Shown here: in pieces, positions 22,256 to 35,468 of the stretch
Numbering within the stretch: position 1 is the first letter of the stretch
Layout: each line of letters begins with the position of its first letter
DNA from: Cinclus cinclus
Lineage: Eukaryota; Chordata; Aves; Passeriformes; Cinclidae
NCBI RefSeq assembly: GCF_963662255.1
Contig: NW_026912214.1
Span: 124,001-188,000, forward strand
Reading direction: 5' to 3'
DNA length: 64,000 bases
Position numbers and translations under genes: made by a program
Notes under the pieces: generated by a model
Told to the model about the DNA's origin: nothing
Seen by the model: only the letters and a program-made list of their open reading frames with translations
The model's database searches: none

Positions 22256-25200
22256 TTGGGTCACAATGGATCCTTGCTTCTCTTAACCCCTGTGGTGTCA
22301 CAATGCATCCCATGCCCTTTTAGGCCACTTGATGTCACAATGAATTATTTGATTCTTGGCCTCCATGGTGGCATAATAGATCCTTGCTTCTATTGGTCCC
22401 CGTGCTGTAACAATCCATCCCTGGCCCTTATTATACCCCCTGGTGCCACAAGGGATCATTAGATTGTTAGCCTGCATTGGGTCACAATGTTTCCTTGCTT
22501 CTCTTAACCTCTGTGGTGTCACAATGCATTCCAAGCCCTTTTAGGCCACTTGATGTCACAATGAACCATTTGATTCTTGGCCTTCATGGTGTCATAATTG
22601 TTCCTTGCTTCTATAGGTCCCCATGCTGTCAGAGTCCATCCGTGGTCCTTTTGCGCCCCCTGGTGTCAAAAGGGATTCTTAGATTGTTAGCCTGCATTGG
22701 GTCACAATGGTTCCTTGCTTCTCTTAACCCCTGAGGTGTCACAATGCATCCCATGCCCTTTTAGGCCACTTGATGTCACAATGAATCATTTGATTCTTGG
22801 CCTCCATGGTGTCATAATGGTTCCTTGTTTCTATTGGGCCCCATGCCTTCACAATACATCCCTGCCCCTTTTAGGCCCATTGGTGTCAAAAGGGATCATT
22901 AGATTGTTAGCCTCCATTGGGTCACAATGAATCCTTACTTCTCTTAACCTCTGTGGTGTCACAATGCATCCCATGGCCTTTTAGGCCACTCGATGTCACA
23001 ATGAATCATTTGATTCTTGGCCTCCATGGTGGTGTAATTGTACCAGGTTTTACTTGGGCCCCATGCTTTCACAATTCATCCCTGGCCCTTTTAGGCCCAT
23101 TGGTGTCACAAGGGATCATTCGATTGTTAGCCTGCATTGGGTCACAATGGTGCCTTGCTTCTCTTAACCTCTGTGGTGTCACAATGCATCCCATGCCCCT
23201 TTAGGCCACTTGATGTCACAATGAATCATTTGATTCTTGGCCTCCATGCTGTCATAATGGTTCCTTGTTTCTATTGGGCCCCATGCTGTCACAATTCATC
23301 CCTGGCCCTTTTACGCCCCCTGGTGTCAAATGGGATCCTGGGATTATTAGCCTCCATTGGGTCACAATGGATCCTTACTTCTCTTAACCTCTGTGCTGTC
23401 ACAATGCATCCCATGCCCTTTTAGGCCACTTGATGTCACAATGAATCATTTGATTCTTGGCCTCCACGGTGGCATAATAGATCCTTGCTTCTATTGGTCC
23501 CCGTGCTGTAACAATCCATCCCTGGCCCTTTTTATACCCCCTGGTGCCACAAGGGATCATTAGATTGTTAGCCTGCATTGGGTCACAATGGTTCCTTGCT
23601 TCTCTTAACCTCTGTGGTGTCACAATGCATTCCAAGCCCTTTTAGGCCACTTGGTCTTACAATGAACCATTTGATTCTTGGCCTTCATGGTGTCATAATG
23701 GTTCCTTGCTTCTATAGGTCCCCATGCTGTCAGAGTTCATCCGTGGTCCTTTTGCGACCCCTGGTGTCAAAAGGGATTCTTAGATTGTTAGCCTGCATTG
23801 GGTCACAATGGTTCCTTGCTTCTCTTAACCCCTGTGGTGTCACAATGCATCCCATGCCCTTTTAGGCCACTTGATGTCACAATGAATCATTTGATTCTTG
23901 GCCTCCATGGTGGCGTAATTGTACCAGGATTTAATTGGGCCCCATGCTTTCACAATACATCCCTGCCCCTTTTAGGCCCATTGGTGTCAAAAGGGATCAT
24001 TAGATTGTTAGCCTGCATTGGGTCACAATGGATCCTTGCTTCTCTTAACCCCTGTGCTTTCACAATGCATCCCATGCCCTTTTAGGCCACATGATGTCAC
24101 AATGAATTATTTGATTCTTGGCCTCCATGGCGGCATAATAGATCCTTGCTTCTATTGGTCCCCGTGCTGTAACAATTCATCCCTGGACCTTTTAGGCCCA
24201 TTGGTGTCACAAGGGATCATTAGATTGTTAGCCTGCATTGGGTCACAATGGTTCCTTGCTTCTCTTAACCTCTGTGGTGTCACAATGCATCCCATGGCCT
24301 TTTAGGCCACTTGATGTCACAATGAATCATTTGATTCTTGGCCTTCATGGTGTCATAATGGTTCCTTGTTTCTATTGGGCCCCATGCTGTCACAATCCAT
24401 CCCTGGCCCTTTTACGCCCCCTGGTGTCAAATGGGATCCTGGGATTATTAGCCTGCATTGGGTCACAATGGTTCCTTGCTTCTCTTAACCTCTGTGGTGT
24501 CACAATGCATCCCATGCCCTTTTAGGCCACTTGATGTCACAATGAATCATTTGATTCTTGGCCTCCACGGTGGCATAATAGATACTTGCTTCTATTGGTC
24601 CCCGTGCTGTAACAATCCATCCCTGGCCCTTTTTATACCCCCTGGTGCCACAAGGGATCATTAGATTGTTAGCCTGCATTGGGTCACAATGGTTCCTTGC
24701 TTCTCTTAACCTCTGTGGTGTCACAATGCATTCCAAGCCCTTTTAGGCCACTTGGTCTTACAATGAACCATTTGATTCTTGGCCTTCATGGTGTCATAAT
24801 GGTTCCTTGCTTCTATAGGTCCCCATGGTGTCAGAGTTCATCCGTGGTCGTTTTGCGCCCCCTGGTGTCAAAAGGGATTCTTAGATTGTTAGCCTGCATT
24901 GGGTCACAATGGTTCCTTGCTTCTCTTAACCCCTGTGGTGTCACAATGCATCCCATGGACTTTTAGGCCACTTGATGTCACAATGAATCATTTGATTCTT
25001 GGCCTCCATGGTGGCATAATTGTACCAGGTTTTAGTGGGGCCCCATGCTTTCACAATTCATCCCTGGCCCTTTTAGGCCCATTGGTGTCACAAGGGATCA
25101 TTAGATTGTTAGCCTGCATTGGGTCACAATGGATCCTTGCTTCTCTTAACCTCTGTGGTGTCACAATGCATCCCATGCCCTTTTAGGCCACATGATGTCA

Positions 25201-25338
25201 CAATGAATTATTTGATTCTTGGCCTCCATGGCGGCATAATAGATCCTTGCTTCTATTGGTCCCCGTGCTGTAACAATTCATCCCTGGCCCTTTTAGGCCC
25301 ATTGGTGTCAAAAGGGATCATTAGATTGTTAGCCTGCA
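22256..25338 (+). repeat. 14-monomer cassette, copy 1 (3,083 bp)
   Basis: Types Q-R-U-S-P-Q-R-S3-V-P-Q-R-S-V. Marks shared by all four copies in the window are AATGTTTCCTTGC in the first R, ATAATTGTTCC in the same R, CACTCGATGTCAC in the S, GATCATTCGATTG, CAGGATTTAATTGGG in S3 and CCCTGGACCTTTTAGG in V. This copy and the one at 35,469 share the sub-lineage marks CCATGCTGTCATAATGG, GGTCGTTTTGCG and TTTTAGTGGGGCCCC. Confidence 0.88.
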
Positions 25339-26219
25339 TTGGGTCACAATGGTTCCTTGCTTCTCTTAACCTCTGTGGTGTCACAATGCATCCCATGCCC
25401 TTTTAGGCCACTTGATGTCACAATGAATCATTTGATTCTTGGCCTCCATGGTGTCATAATGGTTCCTTGCTTCTATAGGTCCCCATGCTGTCAGAGTTCA
25501 TCCGTGGTCCTTTTGCGAACCCGGGTGTCAAAAGGGATTCTTAGATTGTTAGCCTGCATTGGGTCACAATGGTGCCTTGCTTCTCTTAACCTCTGTGGTG
25601 TCACAATGCATCCCATGCCCTTTTAGGCCTCTTGATGTCACAATGAATCATTTGATTCTTGGCCTCCATGGTGTCATAATGGTTCCTTGTTTCTATTGGG
25701 CCCCATGCTGTCACAATTCATCCCTGGCCCTTTTACGCCCCCTGGTGTCAAATGGGATCCTGGCATTATTAGCCTCCATTGGGTCACAATGCATCCTTGC
25801 TTCTCTTAACCCCTGTGGTGTCACATTGCATCCCATGCCCTTTTAGGCCACTTGATGTCACAATGAATCATTTGATTCTTGGCCTCCACGGTGGCATAAT
25901 AGATCCTTGCTTCTATTGGTCCCCGTGCTGTAACAATCCATCCCTGGCCCTTTTTATACCCCCTGGTGCCACTAGGGATCATTAGATTGTTAGCCTGCAT
26001 TGGGTCACAATGGTTCCTTGCTTCTCTTAACCTCTGTGGTGTCACAATGCATTCCAAGCCCTTTTAGGCCACTTGGTCTTACAATGAACCATTTGATTCT
26101 TGGCCTTCATGGTGTCATAATGGTTCCTTGCTTCTATAGGTCCCCATGCTGTCAGAGTTCATCCGTAGTCCTTTTGCGCCCCCTGGTGTCAAAAGGGAAT
26201 CTTAGATTGTTAGCCTGCA

Positions 26220-28642
26220 TTGGGTCACAATGGTTCCTTGCTTCTCTTAACCGCTGTGGTGTCACAATGCATCCCATGCCCTTTTAGGCCACTTGATGTC
26301 ACAATGAATCATTTGATTCTTGGCCTCCATGGTGGTGTAATTGTACCAGGTTTTACTTGGGCCCCATGCTTTCACAATTCATCCCTGGCCCTTTTAGGCC
26401 CATTGGTGTCACAAGGGATCATTAGATTGTTAGCCTGCATTGGGTCACAATGGTTCCTTGCTTCTCTTAACCTCTGTGGTGTCACAATGCATCCCATGCC
26501 CTTTTAGGCCACTTGATGTCACAATGAATCATTTGATTCTTGGCCTCCATGGTGTCATAATGGTTCCTTGTTTCTATTGGGCCCCATGCTGTCACAATTC
26601 ATCCCTGGCCCTTTTACGCCCCCTGGTGTCAAATGGGATCCTGGCATTATTAGCCTCCATTGGGTCACAATGCATCCTTGCTTCTCTTAACCCCTGTGGT
26701 GTCACATTGCATCCCATGCCCTTTTAGGCCACTTGATGTCACAATGAATCATTTGATTCTTGGCCTCCACGGTGGCATAATAGATCCTTGCTTCTATTGG
26801 TCCCCGTGCTGTAACAATCCATCCCTGGCCCTTTTTATACCCCCTGGTGCCACAAGGGATCATTAGATTGTTAGCCTGCATTGGGTCACAATGGTTCCTT
26901 GCTTCTCTTAACCTCTGTGGTGTCACAATGCATTCCAAGCCCTTTTAGGCCACTTGGTCTTACAATGAACCATTTGATTCTTGGCCTTCATGGTGTCATA
27001 ATGGTTCCTTGCTTCTATAGGTCCCCATGCTGTCAGAGTCCATCCGTGGTCCTTTTGCGCCCATTGGTGTCAAAAGGGATTCTTAGATTGTTAGCCTGCA
27101 TTGGGTCACAATGGATCCTTGCTTCTCTTAACCCCTGTGGTGTCACAATGCATCCCATGCCCTTTTAGGCCACTTGATGTCACAATGAATCATTTGATTC
27201 TTGGCCTCCATGGTGTCATAATGGTTCCTTGTTTCTATTGGGACCCATGCTGTCACAATTCATCCCTGGCCCTTTTACGCCCCCTGGTGTCAAATGGGAT
27301 CCTGGGATTATTAGCCTGCATTGGGTCACAATGGATCCTTGCTTCTCTTAACCCCTGTGCTGTCACAATGCATCCCATGCCCTTTTAGGCCACTTGATGT
27401 CACAATGAATCATTTGATTCTTGGCCTCCATGGTGGCGTAATTGTACCAGGTTTTACTTGGGCCCCATGCTTTCACAATACATCCCTGCCCCAATTTAGG
27501 ACCATTGGTGTCAAAAGGGATCATTAGATTGTTAGCCTGCATTATGTCACAATCGATCCTTGCTTCTCTTAACCCCTGTGCTGTCACAATGCATCCCATG
27601 CCCTTTTAGGCCACTTGATGTCACAATGAATCATTTGATTCTTGGCCTCCATGGTGGCGTAATTGTACCAGGTTTTAATTGGGCCCCATGCTTTCACAAT
27701 ACATCCCTGCCCCTTTTAGGCGCCTTGGTGTCACAAGGGATCATTAGATTGTTAGCCTGCATTGGGTCACAATGGATCCTTGCTTCTCTTAACCCCTGTG
27801 CTGTCACAATGCATCCCATGCCCTTTTAGGCCACATGATGTAACAATGAATTATTTGATTCTTGGCCTCCATGGCGGCATAATAGATCCTTGCTTCTATT
27901 GGTCCCCGTGCTTTCACAATCCATCCCTGGCCCTTTTAGGCCCATTGGTGCCACAAGGGATCATTAGATTGTTAGCCTGCATTGGGTCACAATGGTGCCT
28001 TGCTTCTCTTAACCTCTGTGGTGTCACAATGCATCCCATGCCCCTTTAGGCCACTTGATGTCACAATGAATCATTTGATTCTTGGCCTCCATGGTGTCAT
28101 AATGGTTCCTTGTTTCTATTGGGCCCCATGCTGTCACAATTCATCCCTGGCCCTTTTACGCCCCCTGGTGTCAAATGGGATCCTGGGATTATTAGCCTCC
28201 ATTGGGTCACAATGCATCCTTGCTTCTCTTAACCCCTGTGGTGTCACAATGCATCCCATGCCCTTTTAGACCACTTGATGTCACAATGAATCATTTGATT
28301 CTTGGCCTCCATGGTGGCATAATAGATCCTTGCTTCTATTGGTCCCCGTGCTGTAACAATCCATCCCTGGCCCTTTTTATACCCCCTGGTGCCACAAGGG
28401 ATCATTAGATTGTTAGCCTGCATTGGGTCACAATGGTTCCTTGCTTCTCTTAACCTCTGTGGTGTCACAATGCATTCCAAGCCCTTTTAGGCCACTTGGT
28501 CTTACAATGAACCATTTGATTCTTGGCCTTCATGGTGTCATAATGGTTCCTTGCTTCTATAGGTCCCCATGGTGTCAGAGTCCATCCGTGGTCCTTTTGC
28601 GCCCCCTGGTGTCAAAAGGGATTCTTAGATTGTTAGCCTGCA
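26220..28642 (+). repeat. 11-monomer unit, copy 1 (2,423 bp)
   Basis: Types S-P-Q-R-P-S2-S3-V-P-Q-R. It corresponds to 15,430-17,852 and to the next unit at 28,643. The S3 monomer (from 27542) carries a private pair of changes, ATTATGTCACAATCGATCC (27,541-27,559), in place of the normal landmark; the same change occurs at 29,964 but not at the matching position near 16,751. Therefore the 26,220 and 28,643 copies are closer to each other here than either is to 15,430. Confidence 0.9.
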
Positions 28643-31065
28643 TTGGGTCACAATGGTTCCTTGCTTCTCTTAACCGCTGTGGTGTCACAATGCATCCCAT
28701 GCCCTTTTAGGCCACTTGATGTCACAATGAATCATTTGATTCTTGGCCTCCATGGTGGTGTAATTGTACCAGGTTTTACTTGGGCCCCATGCTTTCACAA
28801 TTCATCCCTGGCCCTTTTAGGCCCATTGGTGTCACAAGGGATCATTAGATTGTTAGCCTGCATTGGGTCACAATGGTTCCTTGCTTCTCTTAACCTCTGT
28901 GGTGTCACAATGCATCCCATGCCCTTTTAGGCCACTTGATGTCACAATGAATCATTTGATTCTTGGCCTCCATGGTGTCATAATGGTTCCTTGTTTCTAT
29001 TGGGCCCCATGCTGTCACAATTCATCCCTGGCCCTTTTACGCCCCCTGGTGTCAAATGGGATCCTGGCATTATTAGCCTCCATTGGGTCACAATGCATCC
29101 TTGCTTCTCTTAACCCCTGTGGTGTCACATTGCATCCCATGCCCTTTTAGGCCACTTGATGTCACAATGAATCATTTGATTCTTGGCCTCCACGGTGGCA
29201 TAATAGATCCTTGCTTCTATTGGTCCCCGTGCTGTAACAATCCATCCCTGGCCCTTTTTATACCCCCTGGTGCCACAAGGGATCATTAGATTGTTAGCCT
29301 GCATTGGGTCACAATGGTTCCTTGCTTCTCTTAACCTCTGTGGTGTCACAATGCATTCCAAGCCCTTTTAGGCCACTTGGTCTTACAATGAACCATTTGA
29401 TTCTTGGCCTTCATGGTGTCATAATGGTTCCTTGCTTCTATAGGTCCCCATGCTGTCAGAGTCCATCCGTGGTCCTTTTGCGCCCATTGGTGTCAAAAGG
29501 GATTCTTAGATTGTTAGCCTGCATTGGGTCACAATGGATCCTTGCTTCTCTTAACCCCTGTGGTGTCACAATGCATCCCATGCCCTTTTAGGCCACTTGA
29601 TGTCACAATGAATCATTTGATTCTTGGCCTCCATGGTGTCATAATGGTTCCTTGTTTCTATTGGGACCCATGCTGTCACAATTCATCCCTGGCCCTTTTA
29701 CGCCCCCTGGTGTCAAATGGGATCCTGGGATTATTAGCCTGCATTGGGTCACAATGGATCCTTGCTTCTCTTAACCCCTGTGCTGTCACAATGCATCCCA
29801 TGCCCTTTTAGGCCACTTGATGTCACAATGAATCATTTGATTCTTGGCCTCCATGGTGGCGTAATTGTACCAGGTTTTACTTGGGCCCCATGCTTTCACA
29901 ATACATCCCTGCCCCAATTTAGGACCATTGGTGTCAAAAGGGATCATTAGATTGTTAGCCTGCATTATGTCACAATCGATCCTTGCTTCTCTTAACCCCT
30001 GTGCTGTCACAATGCATCCCATGCCCTTTTAGGCCACTTGATGTCACAATGAATCATTTGATTCTTGGCCTCCATGGTGGCGTAATTGTACCAGGTTTTA
30101 ATTGGGCCCCATGCTTTCACAATACATCCCTGCCCCTTTTAGGCGCCTTGGTGTCACAAGGGATCATTAGATTGTTAGCCTGCATTGGGTCACAATGGAT
30201 CCTTGCTTCTCTTAACCCCTGTGCTGTCACAATGCATCCCATGCCCTTTTAGGCCACATGATGTAACAATGAATTATTTGATTCTTGGCCTCCATGGCGG
30301 CATAATAGATCCTTGCTTCTATTGGTCCCCGTGCTTTCACAATCCATCCCTGGCCCTTTTAGGCCCATTGGTGCCACAAGGGATCATTAGATTGTTAGCC
30401 TGCATTGGGTCACAATGGTGCCTTGCTTCTCTTAACCTCTGTGGTGTCACAATGCATCCCATGCCCCTTTAGGCCACTTGATGTCACAATGAATCATTTG
30501 ATTCTTGGCCTCCATGGTGTCATAATGGTTCCTTGTTTCTATTGGGCCCCATGCTGTCACAATTCATCCCTGGCCCTTTTACGCCCCCTGGTGTCAAATG
30601 GGATCCTGGGATTATTAGCCTCCATTGGGTCACAATGCATCCTTGCTTCTCTTAACCCCTGTGGTGTCACAATGCATCCCATGCCCTTTTAGACCACTTG
30701 ATGTCACAATGAATCATTTGATTCTTGGCCTCCATGGTGGCATAATAGATCCTTGCTTCTATTGGTCCCCGTGCTGTAACAATCCATCCCTGGCCCTTTT
30801 TATACCCCCTGGTGCCACAAGGGATCATTAGATTGTTAGCCTGCATTGGGTCACAATGGTTCCTTGCTTCTCTTAACCTCTGTGGTGTCACAATGCATTC
30901 CAAGCCCTTTTAGGCCACTTGGTCTTACAATGAACCATTTGATTCTTGGCCTTCATGGTGTCATAATGGTTCCTTGCTTCTATAGGTCCCCATGGTGTCA
31001 GAGTCCATCCGTGGTCCTTTTGCGCCCCCTGGTGTCAAAAGGGATTCTTAGATTGTTAGCCTGCA
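28643..31065 (+). repeat. 11-monomer unit, copy 2 (2,423 bp)
   Basis: This repeats 26,220-28,642 monomer for monomer. It includes GGGACCCATGC in the P at 29524, ATTATGTCACAATCGATCC at 29,964, TAACAATGAATTATTTG in the V at 30185, and CTTTTAGACCACTTG in the Q at 30625. The following S monomer (31066) has CCCTGCCCC like 17853, whereas 28643 has CCCTGGCCC like 15430 and 26220. Confidence 0.9.
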
Positions 31066-34000
31066 TTGGGTCACAATGGTTCCTTGCTTCTCTTAACCGC
31101 TGTGGTGTCACAATGCATCCCATGCCCTTTTAGGCCACTTGATGTCACAATGAATCATTTGATTCTTGGCCTCCATGGTGGTGTAATTGTACCAGGTTTT
31201 ACTTGGGCCCCATGCTTTCACAATTCATCCCTGCCCCTTTTAGGCCCATTGGTGTCACAAGGGATCATTAGATTGTTAGCCTGCATTGGGTCACAATGGT
31301 TCCTTGCTTCTCTTAACCTCTGTGGTGTCACAATGCATCCCATGCCCTTTTAGGCCACTTGATGTCACAATGAATCATTTGATTCTTGGCCTCCATGGTG
31401 TCATAATGGTTCCTTGTTTCTATTGGGCCCCATGCCTTCACAATACATCCCTGCCCCTTTTAGGCGCATTGGTGTCAAAAGGGATCATTAGATTGTTAGC
31501 CTCCATTGGGTCACAATGGATCCTTACTTCTCTTAACCCCTGGGCTGTCACAATGCATCCCATGCCCTTTTAGGCCGCATGATGTCACAATGAATTATTT
31601 GATTCTTGGCCTCCATGGCGGCGTAATAGATCCTTACTTCAATTGGTCCCCGTGCTGTAACAATCCATCCCTGGCCCTTTTAGGCCCATTGGTGTCACAA
31701 GGGATCATTAGATTTTTAGCCTGCATTGGGTCACAATGGTTCCTTGCTTCTCTTAACCTCTGTGGTGTCACAATGCATCCCATGCCCTTTTAGGCCACTT
31801 GATGTCACAATGAATCATTTGATTCTTGGCCTCCATGGTGTCATAATGGTTCCTTGTTTCTATTGGGCCCCATGCTGTCACAATTCATCCCTGGCCCTTT
31901 TACGCCCCCTGGTGTCAAATGGGATCCTGGGATTATAAGCCTCCATTGGGTCACAATGCATCCTTGCTTCTCTTAACCCCTGTGCTGTCACAATGCATTC
32001 CAAGCCCTTTTAGGCCACTTGGTCTTACAATGAACCATTTGATTCTTGGCCTTCATGGTGTCATAATGGTTCCTTGCTTCTATAGGTCCCCATGGTGTCA
32101 GAGTCCATCCGTGGTCCTTTTGCGCCCCCTGGTGTCAAAAGGGATTCTTAGATTGTTAGCCTGCATTGGGTCACAATGGTTCCTTGCTTCTCTTAACCGC
32201 TGTGGTGTCACAATGCATCCCATGCCCTTTTAGGCCACTTGATGTCAGAATGAATCATTTGATTCTTGGCCTCCATGGTGGTGTAATTGTACCAGGTTTT
32301 ACTTGGGCCCCATGCTTTCACAATTCATCCCTGCCCCTTTTAGGCCCATTGGTGTCACAAGGGATCATTAGATTGTTAGCCTGCATTGGGTCACAATGGT
32401 TCCTTGCTTCTCTTAACCTCTGTGGTGTCACAATGCATCCCATGCCCTTTTAGGCCACTTGATGTCACAATGAATCATTTGATTCTTGGCCTCCATGGTG
32501 TCATAATGGTTCCTTGTTTCTATTGGGCCCCATGCTGTCACAATTCATCCCTGGCCCTTTTACGCCCCCTGGTGTCAAATGGGATCCTGGGATTATAAGC
32601 CTCCATTGGGTCACAATGCATCCTTGCTTCTCTTAACCCCTGTGCTGTCACAATGCATCCCATGCCCTTTTAGGCCACTTGATGTCACAATGAATCATTT
32701 GATTCTTTGCCTCCACGGTGGCATAATATATACTTGCTTCTATTGGTCCCCGTGCTGTAACAATCCATCCCTGGCCCTTTTTTTATCCCCTGGTGCCACA
32801 AGGGATCATTAGATTGTTAGCCTGCATTGGGTCACAATGGTTCCTTGCTTCTCTTAACCTCTGTGGCGTCACAATGCATCCCATGCCCTTTTAGGCCACT
32901 TGATGTCACAATGAATCATTTGATTCTTGGCCTCAATGGTGACATAATGGTTCCTTGTTTCTCTTGGGCCCCATGCCTTCACAATACATCCCTGCCCCTT
33001 TTAGGCGCCTTGGTGTCAAAAGGGATCATTAGATTGTTAGCCTCCATTGGGTCACAATGGATCCTTAATTCTCTTAACCTCTGTGGTGTCACAATGCATC
33101 CCATGGCCTTTTAGGCCACTTGATGTCACAATGAATCAATTGATTCTTGGCCTCCATGGTGGCATAATTGTACCAGGTTTTACTTGGGCCCCATGCTTTC
33201 ACAATTCATCCCTGCCCCTTTTAGGGCCATTGGTGTCACAAGGGATCATTAGATTGTTAGCCTGCATTGGGTCACAATGGATCCTTGCTTCTCTTAACCC
33301 CTGTGGTGTCACAATGCATCCCATGCCCTTTTAGGCCACTTGATGTCACAATGAATCATTTGAATCTTGGCCTCCATGGTGGCCTAATTGTACCAGGTTT
33401 TAATTGGGCCCCATGCTTTCACAATACATCCCTGGCCCTTTTAGGCGCCTTGGTGTCACAAGGGATCATTAGATTGTTAGCCTGCATTGGGTCACAATGG
33501 ATCCTTGCTTCTCTTAACCCCTGTGCTGTCACAATGCATCCCATGCCCTTTTAGGCCACATGATGTCACAATGAATAATTTGATTCTTGGCCTCCATGGC
33601 GGCATAATAGATCCTTGCTTCTATTGGTCCCCGTGCTTTCACAATTCATCCCTGGCCCTTTTAGGCCCATTGGTGCCACAAGGGATCATTAGATTGTTAG
33701 CCTGCATTGGGTCACAATGGTGCCTTGCTTCTCTTAACCTCTGTGGTGTCACAATGCATCCCATGCCCCTTTAGGCCACTTGATGTCACAATGAATCATT
33801 TGATTCTTGGCCTCCATGGTGTCATAATGGTTCCTTGTTTCTATTGGGCCCCATGCTGTCACAATTCATCCCTGGCCCTTTTACGCCCCCTGGTGTCAAA
33901 TGGGATCCTGGGATTATTAGCCTCCATTGGGTCACAATGCATCCTTGCTTCTCTTAACCCCTGTGGTGTCACAATGCATCCCATGCCCTTTTAGACCACA

Positions 34001-34881
34001 GGATGTCACAATGCATCATTTGATTCTTGGCCTCCACGGTGGCATAATAGATCCTTGCTTCTATTGGTCCCCGTGCTGTAACAATCCATCCCTGGCCCTT
34101 TTTATAACCCCTGGTGCCACAAGGGATCATTAGATTGTTAGCCAGCATTGGGTCACTATGGTTCCTTGCTTCTCTTAACCTCTGTGGTGTCACAATGCAT
34201 TCCAAGCCCTTTTAGGCCACTTGGTCTTACAATGAACCATTTGATTCTTGGCCTTCATGGTGTCATAATGGTTCCTTGCTTCTATAGGTCCCCATGCTGA
34301 CAGAGTTCATCCGTGGTCCTTTTGCGCCCCCTGGTGTCAAAAGGGATTCTTAGATTGTTAGCCTGCATTGGGTCACAATGGTTCCTTGCTTCTCTTAACC
34401 GCTGTGGTGTCACAATGCATCCCATGCCCTTTTAGGCCACTTGATGTCAGAATGAATCATTTGATTCTTGGCCTCCATGGTGGTGTAATTGTACCAGGTT
34501 TTACTTGGGCCCCATGCTTTCACAATTCATCCCTGCCCCTTTTAGGCCCATTGGTGTCACAAGGGATCATTAGATTGTTAGCCTGCATTGGGTCACAATG
34601 GTTCCTTGCTTCTCTTAACCTCTGTGGTGTCACAATGCATCCCATGCCCTTTTAGGCCACTTGATGTCACAATGAATCATTTGATTCTTGGCCTCCATGG
34701 TGTCATAAAGGTTCCTTGTTTCTATTGGGCCCCATGCCTTCACAATACATCCCTGCCCCTTTTAGGCGCATTGGTGTCAAAAGGGATCATTAGATTGTTA
34801 GCCTCCATTGGGTCACAATGGATCCTTACTTCTCTTAACCCCTGGGCTGTCACAATGCATCCCATGCCCTTTTAGGCCGCA

Positions 34882-34889
34882 TGACGTCA
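34882..34889. other. TGACGTCA octamer, superunit copy 2
   Basis: It is the exact 13,213-bp counterpart of the octamer at 21,669 in the monomer starting at 34808, so the change was carried by the duplication. Confidence 0.6.
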
Positions 34890-35468
34890 CAATGAATTAT
34901 TTGATTCTTGGCCTCCATGGCGGCATAATAGATCCTTACTTCAATTGGTCCCCGTGCTGTAACAATCCATCCCTGGCCCTTTTTATACCCCCTGGTGCCA
35001 CAAGGGATCATTAGATTGTTAGCCTGCATTGGGTCACAATGGTTCCTTGATTCTCTTAACCTCTGTGGTGTCACAATGCATTCCAAGCCCTTTTAGGCCA
35101 CTTGGTCTTACAATGAACCATTTGATTCTTGGCCTTCATGGTGTCATAATGGTTCCTTGCTTTTATAGGTCCCCATGCTGACAGAGTTCATCCGTGGTCC
35201 TTTTGCGCCCCCTGGTGTCAAAAGGGATTCTGAGATTGTTAGCCTGCATTGGGTCACAATGGTTCCTTGCTTCTCTTAACCCCTGTGGTGTCACAATGCA
35301 TCCCATGGACTTTTAGGCCACTTGATGTCGCAATGAATCATTTGATTCTTGGCCTCCATGGTGGCATAATTGTACCAGGTTTTACTTGGGCCCCATGCTT
35401 TCACAATTCATCCCTGCCCCTTTTAGGCCCATTGGTGTCACAAGGGATCATTAGATTGTTAGCCTGCA

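Larger units (their letters stand above)
15430..26219 (+). repeat. 49-monomer superunit, copy 1 (10,790 bp)
   Basis: Types in order: S-P-Q-R-P-S2-S3-V-P-Q-R-S-U-V-P-R-S-P-Q-U-S-S3-V-P-Q-R-S-U-Q-R-S-Q-R-U-S-P-Q-R-S3-V-P-Q-R-S-V-R-P-Q-R. The opening run returns at 26,220 (offset 10,790) and again at 28,643. The last three monomers (P-Q-R from 25559) resemble 15650-16310 and 26440-27100, and the R at 26000 matches the R at 15210. The unit contains most types that are absent from the left 15 kb (U, V, S3), so a compositional change in the array occurs at about 15.4 kb. Confidence 0.85.
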
